Shown: positions 17,086 to 24,395 of the stretch, in pieces
Position numbering within the stretch: position 1 is the first letter of the stretch
Layout: every line of letters begins with the position of its first letter
From: SKLM01 sp964390305
GTDB lineage: Bacteria; Chloroflexota; Anaerolineae; B4-G1
Direction: 5' to 3'
Assembly: GCA_964390305.1 (NCBI GenBank)
Contig: CAYMHT010000016.1
Span: forward strand, 1 to 37,696
DNA: 37,696 bases
The notes under the pieces: model-generated
What the model saw: only the letters and a program-made list of their open reading frames with translations
Database searches by the model: none
Told to the model about the DNA's origin: nothing
Position numbers and translations under genes: made by a program

Positions 17086-17523
17086 ATGGCGGATATTGAA
17101 CGAAGTGCCACAGCGGTGTGGACTGGGGACCTGCGCGGAGGCGAGGGGACAGTGAGCACCGAAAGCGCGGTCCTCAGAGATGAGGAATACACGTTCGCCA
17201 CGCGGTTCAAGAACGCCCCCGGGACGAATCCGGAGGAGTTGATCGCGGCGGCGCACGCGGGATGTTACAGCATGGCCTTCGCAAACGTGCTGACCAAGAA
17301 GGGCTACGACGTGGAAGGGATCGAGACGACGGCCACGGTCCACCTCTCGCCGCAAGACGGCGGGTTTGCGATCACGAAGAGTGCGCTGGAGGTCCGCGGA
17401 CGCGTCCCGGACGTCGACGATGAGACCTTCGAGCGACTGGCCGAAGAGGCGGGCGGCGCATGCCCGGTCTCCAACCTGCTGCGGCCGGGGTTGCACATCG
17501 GGCTGGAAGCCATCCTGGCGTGA
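17086..17523 (+). CDS. osmC: OsmC/Ohr-family peroxidase
   Basis: A small thiol peroxidase that reduces organic hydroperoxides, usually with lipoylated protein or a dithiol as donor. The 145-residue protein has both family cysteines: peroxidatic Cys60 in AHAGCYSMAF and resolving Cys126 in GGACPVSNLL. The N-terminal WTGDLRGGEG is typical of OsmC as opposed to Ohr. An AGGAGGTC site precedes the ATG. The PPOX-like gene follows by 27 nt. Confidence 0.92.
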   Translation: MADIERSATAVWTGDLRGGEGTVSTESAVLRDEEYTFATRFKNAPGTNPEELIAAAHAGCYSMAFANVLTKKGYDVEGIETTATVHLSPQDGGFAITKSALEVRGRVPDVDDETFERLAEEAGGACPVSNLLRPGLHIGLEAILA

Positions 17524-17550
17524 GAAGGGCTCGGCCGCGGAGGGCCTGGT

Positions 17551-17952
17551 ATGAACCAACAGCTACTTGAAGAGGCGACCGCGTTGGGCGAAGAGGTGGG
17601 CCACGTGTTCATCGCCACGGCGGCCGCCGATGGCCTTCCACACGTGGCCACGGCGGGGTCGATCTCGCTTGAGGGAGTTGGCCGCGTCGCTGTGAGCGAG
17701 TGGTTCTGCCCGGGCACGATGGCCAATCTGGAGGATAACAGCCACATCGCGCTGGTGGCCTGGGACCCGGAGGCGGACAAGGGATACCAGCTCCTCGGCC
17801 GCGTCGTAGAGATCAGAGATCGGGCTGTGATGGACGGATACGCGCCGGAGACGGACGAGCAGGCGCTGCCGCAGGTGGAACGGGAGTTGGAGGTCCGTGT
17901 GGAGCAGACTCTACATTTCAGCCAGGGACCCCACAGTGACGAGCCCGAGTGA
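17551..17952 (+). CDS. Pyridoxamine 5'-phosphate oxidase-like (FMN split-barrel) protein
   Basis: A 133-residue protein of the flavin-binding split-barrel fold: VFIATAAADGLPHVATAGSISLEG at the N-terminus is the common first hairpin of PPOX-like proteins, and MANLEDNSHIALVAWDP follows the usual second part. Such short members bind FMN, F420 or heme; which one is not clear here. It lacks a second domain. Its stop lies 4 nt before the pirin ATG, so the two are probably made together. Confidence 0.8.
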   Translation: MNQQLLEEATALGEEVGHVFIATAAADGLPHVATAGSISLEGVGRVAVSEWFCPGTMANLEDNSHIALVAWDPEADKGYQLLGRVVEIRDRAVMDGYAPETDEQALPQVERELEVRVEQTLHFSQGPHSDEPE

Positions 17953-17956
17953 GACC

Positions 17957-18700
17957 ATGGGCGAGCAGGTTGCGATTGAACGACAGGTGGAAGCCGTCGC
18001 GATGAGCGAGGGCGCTGGGGCAGAGGTGCTGCGCGTCTTCCCGACAAGACGTGAACAGCACGTCGACCCCTTCGTGTTGTTGGATGAGTTCACCGTGACG
18101 CCGCCGGCGGCTTTCCCGGAGCATCCTCACAGTGGCTTTGAGGCGGTGACGTACATGCTGGACGGGGCGTTTCGACACCGGGACAACCTGGGAAACGATG
18201 AGATCGTCTCGGTCGGCGGGGTGCAGCGGTTCACGGCAGGAAAGCGGATCGTGCACGCGGAACTTCCAGGGGCGGAGGAGACGAGCCATGGCCTGCAGCT
18301 GTGGGTCAACCTCCCTCGGCGGCTCAAAGAGATCGAGCCGGACTACCAACCGGTGCCGTCGGACCAGATTCCGGATCAGCAAGACGGAGGCGTGCGCGTG
18401 CGGACAGTGGTTGGACAAGGATCCCCGGTGGAGCTCCGTACGGACGTGCGATACCTGGACGTGACGCTCGAGCCGGAGGCGGTGTTCACAGACCGGATTC
18501 CTTCCCAGTGGAGCGGGATCGTCTACGTTCTGGAAGGGCGGATATCGCTGGATGACGCGGCGCTGGAGCGCGGGAGGGCGGCAATCTTCAGACGGGGTGG
18601 TGAGGTGCGGGTGACAGCGGAGCAGGGCGCCCGCTTCGTGCTGATTACGGGAGCGCCACACAGAGAGCCCATCCGTCAGCGCGGTTCTTTTGTGGAGTGA
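17957..18700 (+). CDS. Pirin-family cupin protein
   Basis: A bicupin protein of 247 residues. The N-terminal cupin keeps the metal ligands of pirins: His56 and His58 (HPHSGFEAVTYMLDG), His100 and Glu102 (VHAE). The conserved LQLWVNLP and the GIVYVLEG of the C-terminal cupin are present. Known pirins act as quercetin dioxygenases or as iron-dependent regulators; the role here is open. ATG at 17957 lies 4 nt after the PPOX-like stop. Its place in a redox gene run fits a role in oxidative stress. Confidence 0.92.
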   Translation: MGEQVAIERQVEAVAMSEGAGAEVLRVFPTRREQHVDPFVLLDEFTVTPPAAFPEHPHSGFEAVTYMLDGAFRHRDNLGNDEIVSVGGVQRFTAGKRIVHAELPGAEETSHGLQLWVNLPRRLKEIEPDYQPVPSDQIPDQQDGGVRVRTVVGQGSPVELRTDVRYLDVTLEPEAVFTDRIPSQWSGIVYVLEGRISLDDAALERGRAAIFRRGGEVRVTAEQGARFVLITGAPHREPIRQRGSFVE

Positions 18701-18732
18701 CATCGGAGCGTTGAGGCTGAAGGAGGAATCGA

Positions 18733-19038
18733 ATGTCGTCGAGAGCCTTGTTGCGTTTAGCGATTCTGCTGCTGGTCGTGATTTCCGGGCTGGTCGCCGG
18801 GTGCGGCGAGGGGGAGGTGACGCCGCAGCCGGACGTGCAAGGGCCGACCCTGTCCGGGATGACGCTGCTCAACGATCGTTGCACTCAGTGCCACACCCTC
18901 GCTCGGGTCAGGAGCGCCTCGAAGACCCGGGAGGAGTGGAGTGAGACGGTCGCAAACATGATCGAGCGAGGGGCCGAGCTGGACCAGCAGGAGGAAGAGG
19001 TCCTGGTCGATTACCTGGCGGAGACCTACGGGCCCTGA
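18733..19038 (+). CDS. Monoheme cytochrome c-like lipoprotein
   Basis: A 101-residue exported protein. Hydrophobic signal (about 5-22) with lipobox LVAGC, lipidated at Cys24. Heme-binding CTQCH at 50-54. A likely axial methionine is Met76 (NMIERGAELDQQEEEVL), followed by the usual C-terminal helix VDYLAETYG. It should sit on the outer face of the membrane as a small electron carrier. An AAGGAGG site stands before the ATG. Its partner is not obvious; the cupredoxin lipoprotein at 26726 is another surface electron carrier in the window. Confidence 0.88.
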   Translation: MSSRALLRLAILLLVVISGLVAGCGEGEVTPQPDVQGPTLSGMTLLNDRCTQCHTLARVRSASKTREEWSETVANMIERGAELDQQEEEVLVDYLAETYGP

Positions 19039-19165
19039 GGGCCAACAAGCCGAAAACGAACTGGCCGGCCAGGATCCGAGCACGGTGTCAGAAGCACCGC
19101 GATGCCCGCGACGGATGGGCTGAGGGCGACATCTCTGTGGACGGTGGAGGGGGCAAGGAGCGAGG

Positions 19166-20023
19166 ATGGAGAGACGACGATTCGGGCGGACCGAGCACAG
19201 GAGCACCGTGGCTATTCTGGGGGCCTTCGCGTTCTCAAACGTCACGCAGGAGCAGGCCGATGAGGCGATGGAGACGGTCATTGAGGCGGGCATCAACCAC
19301 GTCGACGTGGCGCCGACATACGGCGACGCCGAGCTGCGGTTGGGGCGGTGGCTGGCTCAGCAGCGCGATCGTTTCTTCGTTGGATGCAAGACCATGGAGC
19401 GGACGAGAGAGGGTGCGGGGCGAGACATGCAAGCCTCGCTGGAGCGATTGCAGATTGATCGCTTCGATCTGTACCAGCTTCACGCTGTGAACAGCGTGGA
19501 AGAGCTGGATCAGGCGACCGGTCCCGATGGTGCGCTGGAGGCGGTCGTGAAGGCCCGGGAGGAAGGGTTGACGCGCTTCATCGGCATCACGGCGCATGGT
19601 CTGGATGCCCCGAGCGTGATCGCGCAGGCACTGAGCCGATTCGACTTCGACTCCGTGCTCTTCCCGATCAACTTCGTCCTCTACGCTGACGCTGACTACC
19701 GGCGGTCAGCGGAGGAGCTGCTGCAGCGGTGCAGAGACCGCGATGCGGGCACCATGATCATCAAGTCGATCGCCAGGGGCCTGTGGGATGGGGATGAGCC
19801 GAGGGCCTACAACACCTGGTACAGACCGTTCGAGAGACCCGAGAGGATCCAGGAGGCCGTGGACTTTGCCCTCTCCCAGCCTGTGACCGGACTATGCACG
19901 GCTGGCGACATAACGCTGCTGCCCCGTTTCGTAAAGGCGTGTGAGGCGTTCACGCCGATGAACGAACGAGATCAGGAGGCATTGATTCGGACAGCGGATG
20001 AGTACGAGCCGATATTTGCCTGA
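19166..20023 (+). CDS. Aldo/keto reductase family protein
   Basis: A 285-residue (alpha/beta)8 NAD(P)H-dependent oxidoreductase. The catalytic tetrad is present: Asp47 and Tyr52 (HVDVAPTYG), Lys75 (GCKT) and His106 (LYQLHA). The C-terminal part (residue 200 on) is of the short AKR type with the PVTGLCTAGD region in place of the usual long cofactor loop. The GTEH-like N-terminal motif is FGRTEHRST. Substrate unknown. It follows the cytochrome gene by about 130 bp that holds nothing recognisable. Confidence 0.9.
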   Translation: MERRRFGRTEHRSTVAILGAFAFSNVTQEQADEAMETVIEAGINHVDVAPTYGDAELRLGRWLAQQRDRFFVGCKTMERTREGAGRDMQASLERLQIDRFDLYQLHAVNSVEELDQATGPDGALEAVVKAREEGLTRFIGITAHGLDAPSVIAQALSRFDFDSVLFPINFVLYADADYRRSAEELLQRCRDRDAGTMIIKSIARGLWDGDEPRAYNTWYRPFERPERIQEAVDFALSQPVTGLCTAGDITLLPRFVKACEAFTPMNERDQEALIRTADEYEPIFA

Positions 20024-20058
20024 GAGCTTGTGCTGACGAGAACGAGGAGGTGAAACCA

Positions 20059-20412
20059 GTGGAGTCGACGAGGACCATGGTCCTGGGTGTGGTCGTGCTG
20101 ATGATGGCGTTGAACGCGTGCGGGCCCGGGCCCGCACCGGAAATGCCGGGGACCCCCTCGCAACTGCCAGTGGGCGTGGAGGCAACCGCGAAGGAGGCGC
20201 TGAGCGCCCAAACCGGCGTGCCGGCGGATGAGATCGAGGTAGTGCAGGCCGAGCGGAGGGAGTGGCCCGATGCCTGCCTCGGTCTGGGCGAGGAAGGGGA
20301 AGCGTGCGCCCAGGTGATCACTCCGGGATGGAGGATCACGCTGCGTGCAGCAGGGGAGGAGTACGTCCTGCGCACCGATGAGGACGCCAATGTGATACGC
20401 GTGGAGGACTGA
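20059..20412 (+). CDS. Small lipoprotein with WPDACLGL motif
   Basis: A predicted lipoprotein of 117 residues: short signal with LMMALNAC lipobox, a Pro/Gly-rich linker, then a domain starting ATAKEALSAQTGVPADEIEV. It carries a Trp-Pro-Asp-x-Cys-Leu-Gly-Leu motif and a second cysteine in GEACAQVITPGWRI. This cysteine pair recurs in secreted proteins of cyanobacteria and Chloroflexota; I know of no assigned function. GTG at 20059 is preferred since GGAGG stands about 10 nt upstream; GTG at 20050 is too close to it. It lies 2 nt before the flavoprotein gene, with which it is probably cotranscribed. Confidence 0.8.
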   Translation: MESTRTMVLGVVVLMMALNACGPGPAPEMPGTPSQLPVGVEATAKEALSAQTGVPADEIEVVQAERREWPDACLGLGEEGEACAQVITPGWRITLRAAGEEYVLRTDEDANVIRVED

Positions 20413-20414
20413 GC

Positions 20415-21821
20415 GTGCCCGCAGACGACGTCAAAGCCTACGACATCGTCGTCGTCGGGTCTGGAAGCGGCGGGACGATTGTGGAGAACGCCTTGTACCA
20501 GGGGCTGAGCGTGGCCTGGGTGGACCGCGGGCCCCTCGGCGGGACGTGCCTCAACGTCGGGTGTATCCCGTCCAAGATCCTTATCTTCCCTGCGGATAGA
20601 GTGATGGAGATTCGAGAGGCACGGAAGCTGGGTGTCGAGGCGGAGATCGCGGAGATTGACTTCGGGGCTATCATGGCCCGGATGCGCCGCATGGTGAGCC
20701 ACAGCCGCAACGACATCAGAGAGGGGCTCCGTGCAACACCAAACCTGGATTTCTACGAAGTGGAGGCCCACTTCGTGCAGGATGGGGGGCTGGAGCGCCC
20801 GCGGAGGACGTTGGCCGTCGGGGATCAGCGGATATCTGGCCGGCACGTGTTCCTCGTCAGCGGCGCCAGACCGCGGATTCCCCCCATTGACGGCCTGGAG
20901 GAGGTTCCCTATCTCACCAATGAGAGCGTCCTCGACCTCGCCGAGAGGCCCGAGAGCCTGGCGATCGTCGGCGGAGGGTATATCAGCGTCGAATACGCCC
21001 ATTTCTTCTCGGCCGTAGGCACCCGGGTGACAGTCCTCCAGCGCAACCGGCGCCTGGTTCCCGATGAAGAACCGGAGATCTCGGAGCTGCTGAGGAAGAA
21101 GCTCGCGGAGCGCATGGACGTCTACACCCACACCGAGGTCATCGAGGCGGCCGCGGACGAACGGGGCATCGCTTTGAGGGGATGGAACCTGGACGGCGAT
21201 GGGACTATAGAGGTCACCGCGGAGCAGGTGATGGTGGCCGCTGGAAGACAATCGAACGCGGATTTGTTGCGGGTCGAGAACGCCGGCATCGAGACCGGCG
21301 AACGGGGCTACATCCAGGTCAATCAGTACCTCGAGACGAACGTCGAGAATGTGTGGGCCCTGGGCGATGCCACTGGAGGGCACATGTTCAAGCACGTGGC
21401 CAACCGTGAGGCGAGTGTCGCCTGGCACAACTTCGCCCACGATCACAAGGCCCCGATGGATTACCACGCGGTGCCACACGCCGTGTTCTCGTATCCCCAG
21501 ATTGCATCCGTTGGCCTCACCGAAGCCGAGGCGCGGCGGGAGTTCGACATCCTGGTGGGGGAATCGAAGTACCTGGACGTGGCCAAAGGCCAGGCGATGA
21601 TGGAGAGAGACGCGTTTGCCAAGGCGGTCGTCGAACGTGAAAGTGGCAGAATCTTGGGTTTCCACATCATCGGGCCCTACGCGCCCATGCTGATCCAAGA
21701 GGTTGTGGACGTCATGGCGAACGAGGGGACAGCCGGCTGGGTTGGCCAGGGGATGCACATCCACCCCGCGTTGCCGGAAGTGGTTGTAAGGACCCTGTAT
21801 AGCTTGCGGGAGCCCCGGTAG
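20415..21821 (+). CDS. Mycothione-reductase-like NAD(P)H disulfide oxidoreductase
   Basis: A 468-residue class I pyridine nucleotide-disulfide oxidoreductase. FAD motif GSGSGG (15-20), redox cysteines Cys45 and Cys50 (GGTCLNVGCIPSK), NAD(P) motif GGGYIS, ALGD for FAD, and the catalytic His450/Glu455 pair in HIHPALPEVV. By memory, the stretches SNADLL, KHVANREA, HPALPEVV and the early GSG region are closer to actinobacterial mycothione reductase than to dihydrolipoamide dehydrogenase or glutathione reductase. Whether the host has mycothiol or another thiol is unknown, so a general lipoamide-dehydrogenase-type name is a safe alternative. GTG start 2 nt after the lipoprotein stop. Confidence 0.85.
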   Translation: MPADDVKAYDIVVVGSGSGGTIVENALYQGLSVAWVDRGPLGGTCLNVGCIPSKILIFPADRVMEIREARKLGVEAEIAEIDFGAIMARMRRMVSHSRNDIREGLRATPNLDFYEVEAHFVQDGGLERPRRTLAVGDQRISGRHVFLVSGARPRIPPIDGLEEVPYLTNESVLDLAERPESLAIVGGGYISVEYAHFFSAVGTRVTVLQRNRRLVPDEEPEISELLRKKLAERMDVYTHTEVIEAAADERGIALRGWNLDGDGTIEVTAEQVMVAAGRQSNADLLRVENAGIETGERGYIQVNQYLETNVENVWALGDATGGHMFKHVANREASVAWHNFAHDHKAPMDYHAVPHAVFSYPQIASVGLTEAEARREFDILVGESKYLDVAKGQAMMERDAFAKAVVERESGRILGFHIIGPYAPMLIQEVVDVMANEGTAGWVGQGMHIHPALPEVVVRTLYSLREPR

Positions 21822-21876
21822 GAGCTGGCAATCCCCATCGGTCAAGAGATTCGATTGAGAAAAAGGAGACACACGA

Positions 21877-22875
21877 ATGGCTAAGGTAGCGATCAACGGG
21901 TTCGGAAGGATCGGAAGGGCGACGCTGAAGATCGTTCTGGAGACGCCAGGGCTGGATCTGGTGGCGCTGAACGACATCGCGCCCTTGGAGAATCTGGTCT
22001 ACCTCTTGAAGTACGACACCGTCTATGGGAGGTATGATAAGAGCGTCGAGGTGAAGGACGGCAACCTGGTCGTGGACGGGGAGGAGTACCTGTTCCTCCA
22101 GGAGAGGGATCCTGCCCAGCTTCCCTGGGGCGATCTGGACGTGGACATTGCGTTCGAGTGCACAGGCGTGTTCAGGACGGGGGAGGATCTGCAGAAGCAC
22201 CTGGAGGCCGGCGCGAAATTCGCCATCCTCTCGGCCCCGCCAAAGGGCGAGGACGTGCCAACGGTGGTCCACGGGGTGAACGTGGCGTCGGGGGAGACGC
22301 GGGTGGTGTCGTGCGCCAGCTGCACCACGAACTCCATCACGCCCGTCGCAGAGGTGATGGAGCGCCGGCTGGGCGTGCAGAAGGCGATCTTGACCACCAT
22401 CCACGCTTACACGTCCTCTCAGTCGATCGTCGATGCCCCGGCCAAGAAGATAAGACGGGGCCGGGCAGGCGCCGCGAACCTGGTGCCGACATCCACGGGC
22501 GCAGCGATTGCCACGACGAAGGCGCTGCCCCAGCTCGAGGGGAGATTCGATGGCGTGGCGGTGAGAGCGCCCATCCCCGTGGGGTCGGTCTCGGACCTGG
22601 TCTTCGTCACGGAGCGGGAGACCACGGTCGAAGAGGTGAACGACATCTTCCGGGAGGAGGCAGAGACCGACAAGTACCGTGGGATCCTCGGCGTGACCGA
22701 TGACCCCATCGTGTCGTCCGACATCATCGGTGACCCCCACGCCACGGTCGTCGACTTGGGGATGACGACGGTGGTGGCGGGGAATCTGGTGAAGTTGATG
22801 GCCTGGTACGATAACGAATGGGGGTTCTCGAACCAGATGGTGCGCGAGGCGCTGAGGATTGCTCAGACGCTCTAG
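21877..22875 (+). CDS. gap: Glyceraldehyde-3-phosphate dehydrogenase, type I
   Basis: Converts glyceraldehyde 3-phosphate to 1,3-bisphosphoglycerate with NAD+, in glycolysis and gluconeogenesis. Of normal length (332 residues). N-terminal INGFGRIGR, Asp33 for the NAD ribose (LNDIAP), catalytic Cys149 in SCASCTTNS, His176 in TTIHAYTSSQ, and C-terminal WYDNEWGFSNQ. An AAGGAG site precedes the ATG. No pgk or tpiA follows; the next gene is a hydrolase 100 bp on. Confidence 0.96.
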   Translation: MAKVAINGFGRIGRATLKIVLETPGLDLVALNDIAPLENLVYLLKYDTVYGRYDKSVEVKDGNLVVDGEEYLFLQERDPAQLPWGDLDVDIAFECTGVFRTGEDLQKHLEAGAKFAILSAPPKGEDVPTVVHGVNVASGETRVVSCASCTTNSITPVAEVMERRLGVQKAILTTIHAYTSSQSIVDAPAKKIRRGRAGAANLVPTSTGAAIATTKALPQLEGRFDGVAVRAPIPVGSVSDLVFVTERETTVEEVNDIFREEAETDKYRGILGVTDDPIVSSDIIGDPHATVVDLGMTTVVAGNLVKLMAWYDNEWGFSNQMVREALRIAQTL

Positions 22876-22976
22876 GTCGCGGCGCACCACGTCGCTTGAA
22901 CGCCCTTCCGGGCGACAGATCTGGCTGAGCCAGACGATGGACGCAACGCACACGTTGAGGAGATCGGAGGTGAAGG

Positions 22977-23600
22977 ATGAGCGTTGACTTCATACCGGGT
23001 AGGACCGTCGAGGTGCCGGAGATCCCTTTTGAGGAGGAGGTGGAGCTACGGGCCGAGAAGACGGCGCTCGTGATCGTCGATATGCAGAACGACTTCGTGC
23101 ATCCGGACGGAGCGCTCTACGTGCCTGCCGCCAGGGAAGCCCTGCCGCAGATCCAGGAGCTGTTGACGAGAGCGCGCGAGAGCGGGGTGCACGTCGCTTA
23201 CACCCAGGACACGCACCGAGAGGGTGATCCCGAATGGAATAACTGGCCCGAGCACGTCAGGCTTGGGACGTGGGGCTGGGAGATCGTGGAGGAGCTCGAA
23301 CCAGCGCCGAACGAGCTCGTCTGCCCGAAGGCGCGTTACGACGGTTTCTACGGCACCCAACTGAACCATTATCTGAGCCGGGTGTGGGATGCGGAGTCCG
23401 TGGTGATTGTGGGGACGGTCTCCAACATCTGCGTGCTCCACACCGCGGCGTCGGCAGGGTTGCGCTTCTTCCGCCTGGTCATGCCGGCGGACGGGGTGGG
23501 AGCCTTGACGAACTTCGGGCAGGCGATGACCCTGCGCCTCGTCTCGTGGCTCTACCCAGGCGATGTGCTGCGCCGGTCCCAGGACGTGCACTTCGTGTAG
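22977..23600 (+). CDS. Isochorismatase-like cysteine hydrolase (nicotinamidase superfamily)
   Basis: A 207-residue cysteine hydrolase. The catalytic triad is complete: Asp35 (VDMQNDF), Lys118 (CPKARYDGF) and Cys152 (GTVSNICVLHTA). The cis-peptide region VSNICV is conserved. Members hydrolyse nicotinamide, N-carbamoyl amides, isochorismate or biuret. QDTHREGDPEW is near the metal site of nicotinamidases, but the canonical DxHxxH is not complete, so I do not name the substrate. An ATG overlaps a GGAGGTGAAGG site. Confidence 0.88.
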   Translation: MSVDFIPGRTVEVPEIPFEEEVELRAEKTALVIVDMQNDFVHPDGALYVPAAREALPQIQELLTRARESGVHVAYTQDTHREGDPEWNNWPEHVRLGTWGWEIVEELEPAPNELVCPKARYDGFYGTQLNHYLSRVWDAESVVIVGTVSNICVLHTAASAGLRFFRLVMPADGVGALTNFGQAMTLRLVSWLYPGDVLRRSQDVHFV

Positions 23601-23718
23601 GGACCAAACGACGCACTGCCAGTTGGATGCGAATGTCTGACTGACGCACTTGGTGCTGCATCTGTGCCCGCACGGCGCGCGAGTCGCGTCGTGCCGGGAG
23701 CGACCCGAACTGGAACGG

Positions 23719-23747
23719 TTGAAGGTGTCGATCTGGTTCGCTATAAT
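23719..23747 (+). promoter_or_regulatory. Strong promoter before the DUF981 gene
   Basis: TTGAAG (23719-23724), a 17-nt spacer and a perfect TATAAT (23742-23747). The start codon is at 23759, so transcription should begin only about 5 nt before it. The GGAGGG at 23749-23754 would then be mostly upstream of the transcript, and the mRNA may be nearly leaderless. Confidence 0.72.
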
Positions 23748-23758
23748 CGGAGGGCAAA

Positions 23759-24346
23759 GTGATTGACTACTTGACACTCATGCTGATCAACATGACGGCT
23801 GGGCTGGTCGTGCTGGCCCATTACGTGTACAGGGGCATCGTCGCCGAGGACAAGAGACCGTGGGTCGCCGGCTTCGCGATCACCGGGTTCATCGCCGTGA
23901 CGACAGGATTACATATGAGCTTCAATTGGCCTCTGCCTGGCAGCCATAACATCCTGTTTGGTGAGCCGACCGTCCTGTTTGGGACGCTGTTCCTCGGAGC
24001 CGCGCTCGCACTGCGGAACGAGTGGGAGATGGCCAGTGTTTCCGTCTACGCCTTCTTCGCCGGGCTCGTTGCCGTGGTCCTCGGTGTGCGAGTGATGGAC
24101 CTGGGGCTCACGAGGAGCCCGGTCGTGGCGGGCCTGGGCTATATCCTGTCCGGGCTGGGCGGTCTCCTGGCCTGGCTGTGCTGTCTCCTGCAGCCGCTGG
24201 TGAGCCTGAGGGCGAGCAGGACGCTGCGCGTGATCGGCGCGCTGGTCCTGTTGGCGGCGGCGGCGATCTGGGCTCTGACCGGATATGCGGCCTACTGGGA
24301 TCACATTGAGAGCTTCGCCGACTACGTGCCGCCGGGGCTCCAGTGA
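23759..24346 (+). CDS. DUF981 family membrane protein
   Basis: A 195-residue integral membrane protein with about five to six helices (LMLINMTAGLVVLAHYVY, GFAITGFIAVTTGLHM, VLFGTLFLGAALAL, YAFFAGLVAVVLGVRV, a central Leu-rich segment, ALVLLAAAAIWAL). TGLHMSFNWPLPGSHNI and FGEPTVLFG are the conserved DUF981 core. Function unknown; conserved His and Asn residues near the membrane surface may bind a metal or a cofactor. GTG start. It is the first gene after the promoter and may be cotranscribed with the L,D-transpeptidase gene. Confidence 0.85.
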   Translation: MIDYLTLMLINMTAGLVVLAHYVYRGIVAEDKRPWVAGFAITGFIAVTTGLHMSFNWPLPGSHNILFGEPTVLFGTLFLGAALALRNEWEMASVSVYAFFAGLVAVVLGVRVMDLGLTRSPVVAGLGYILSGLGGLLAWLCCLLQPLVSLRASRTLRVIGALVLLAAAAIWALTGYAAYWDHIESFADYVPPGLQ

Positions 24347-24395
24347 GGGCAGGCTCGATTGAAGCTGACGAGCGACTGAGAGGAGGCCCCGAGAC

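Noticed and set aside
19950..21977. A 675-codon minus-strand open frame
   Set aside because: Shadow of the flavoprotein and neighbouring genes; low-complexity and unlike any family.
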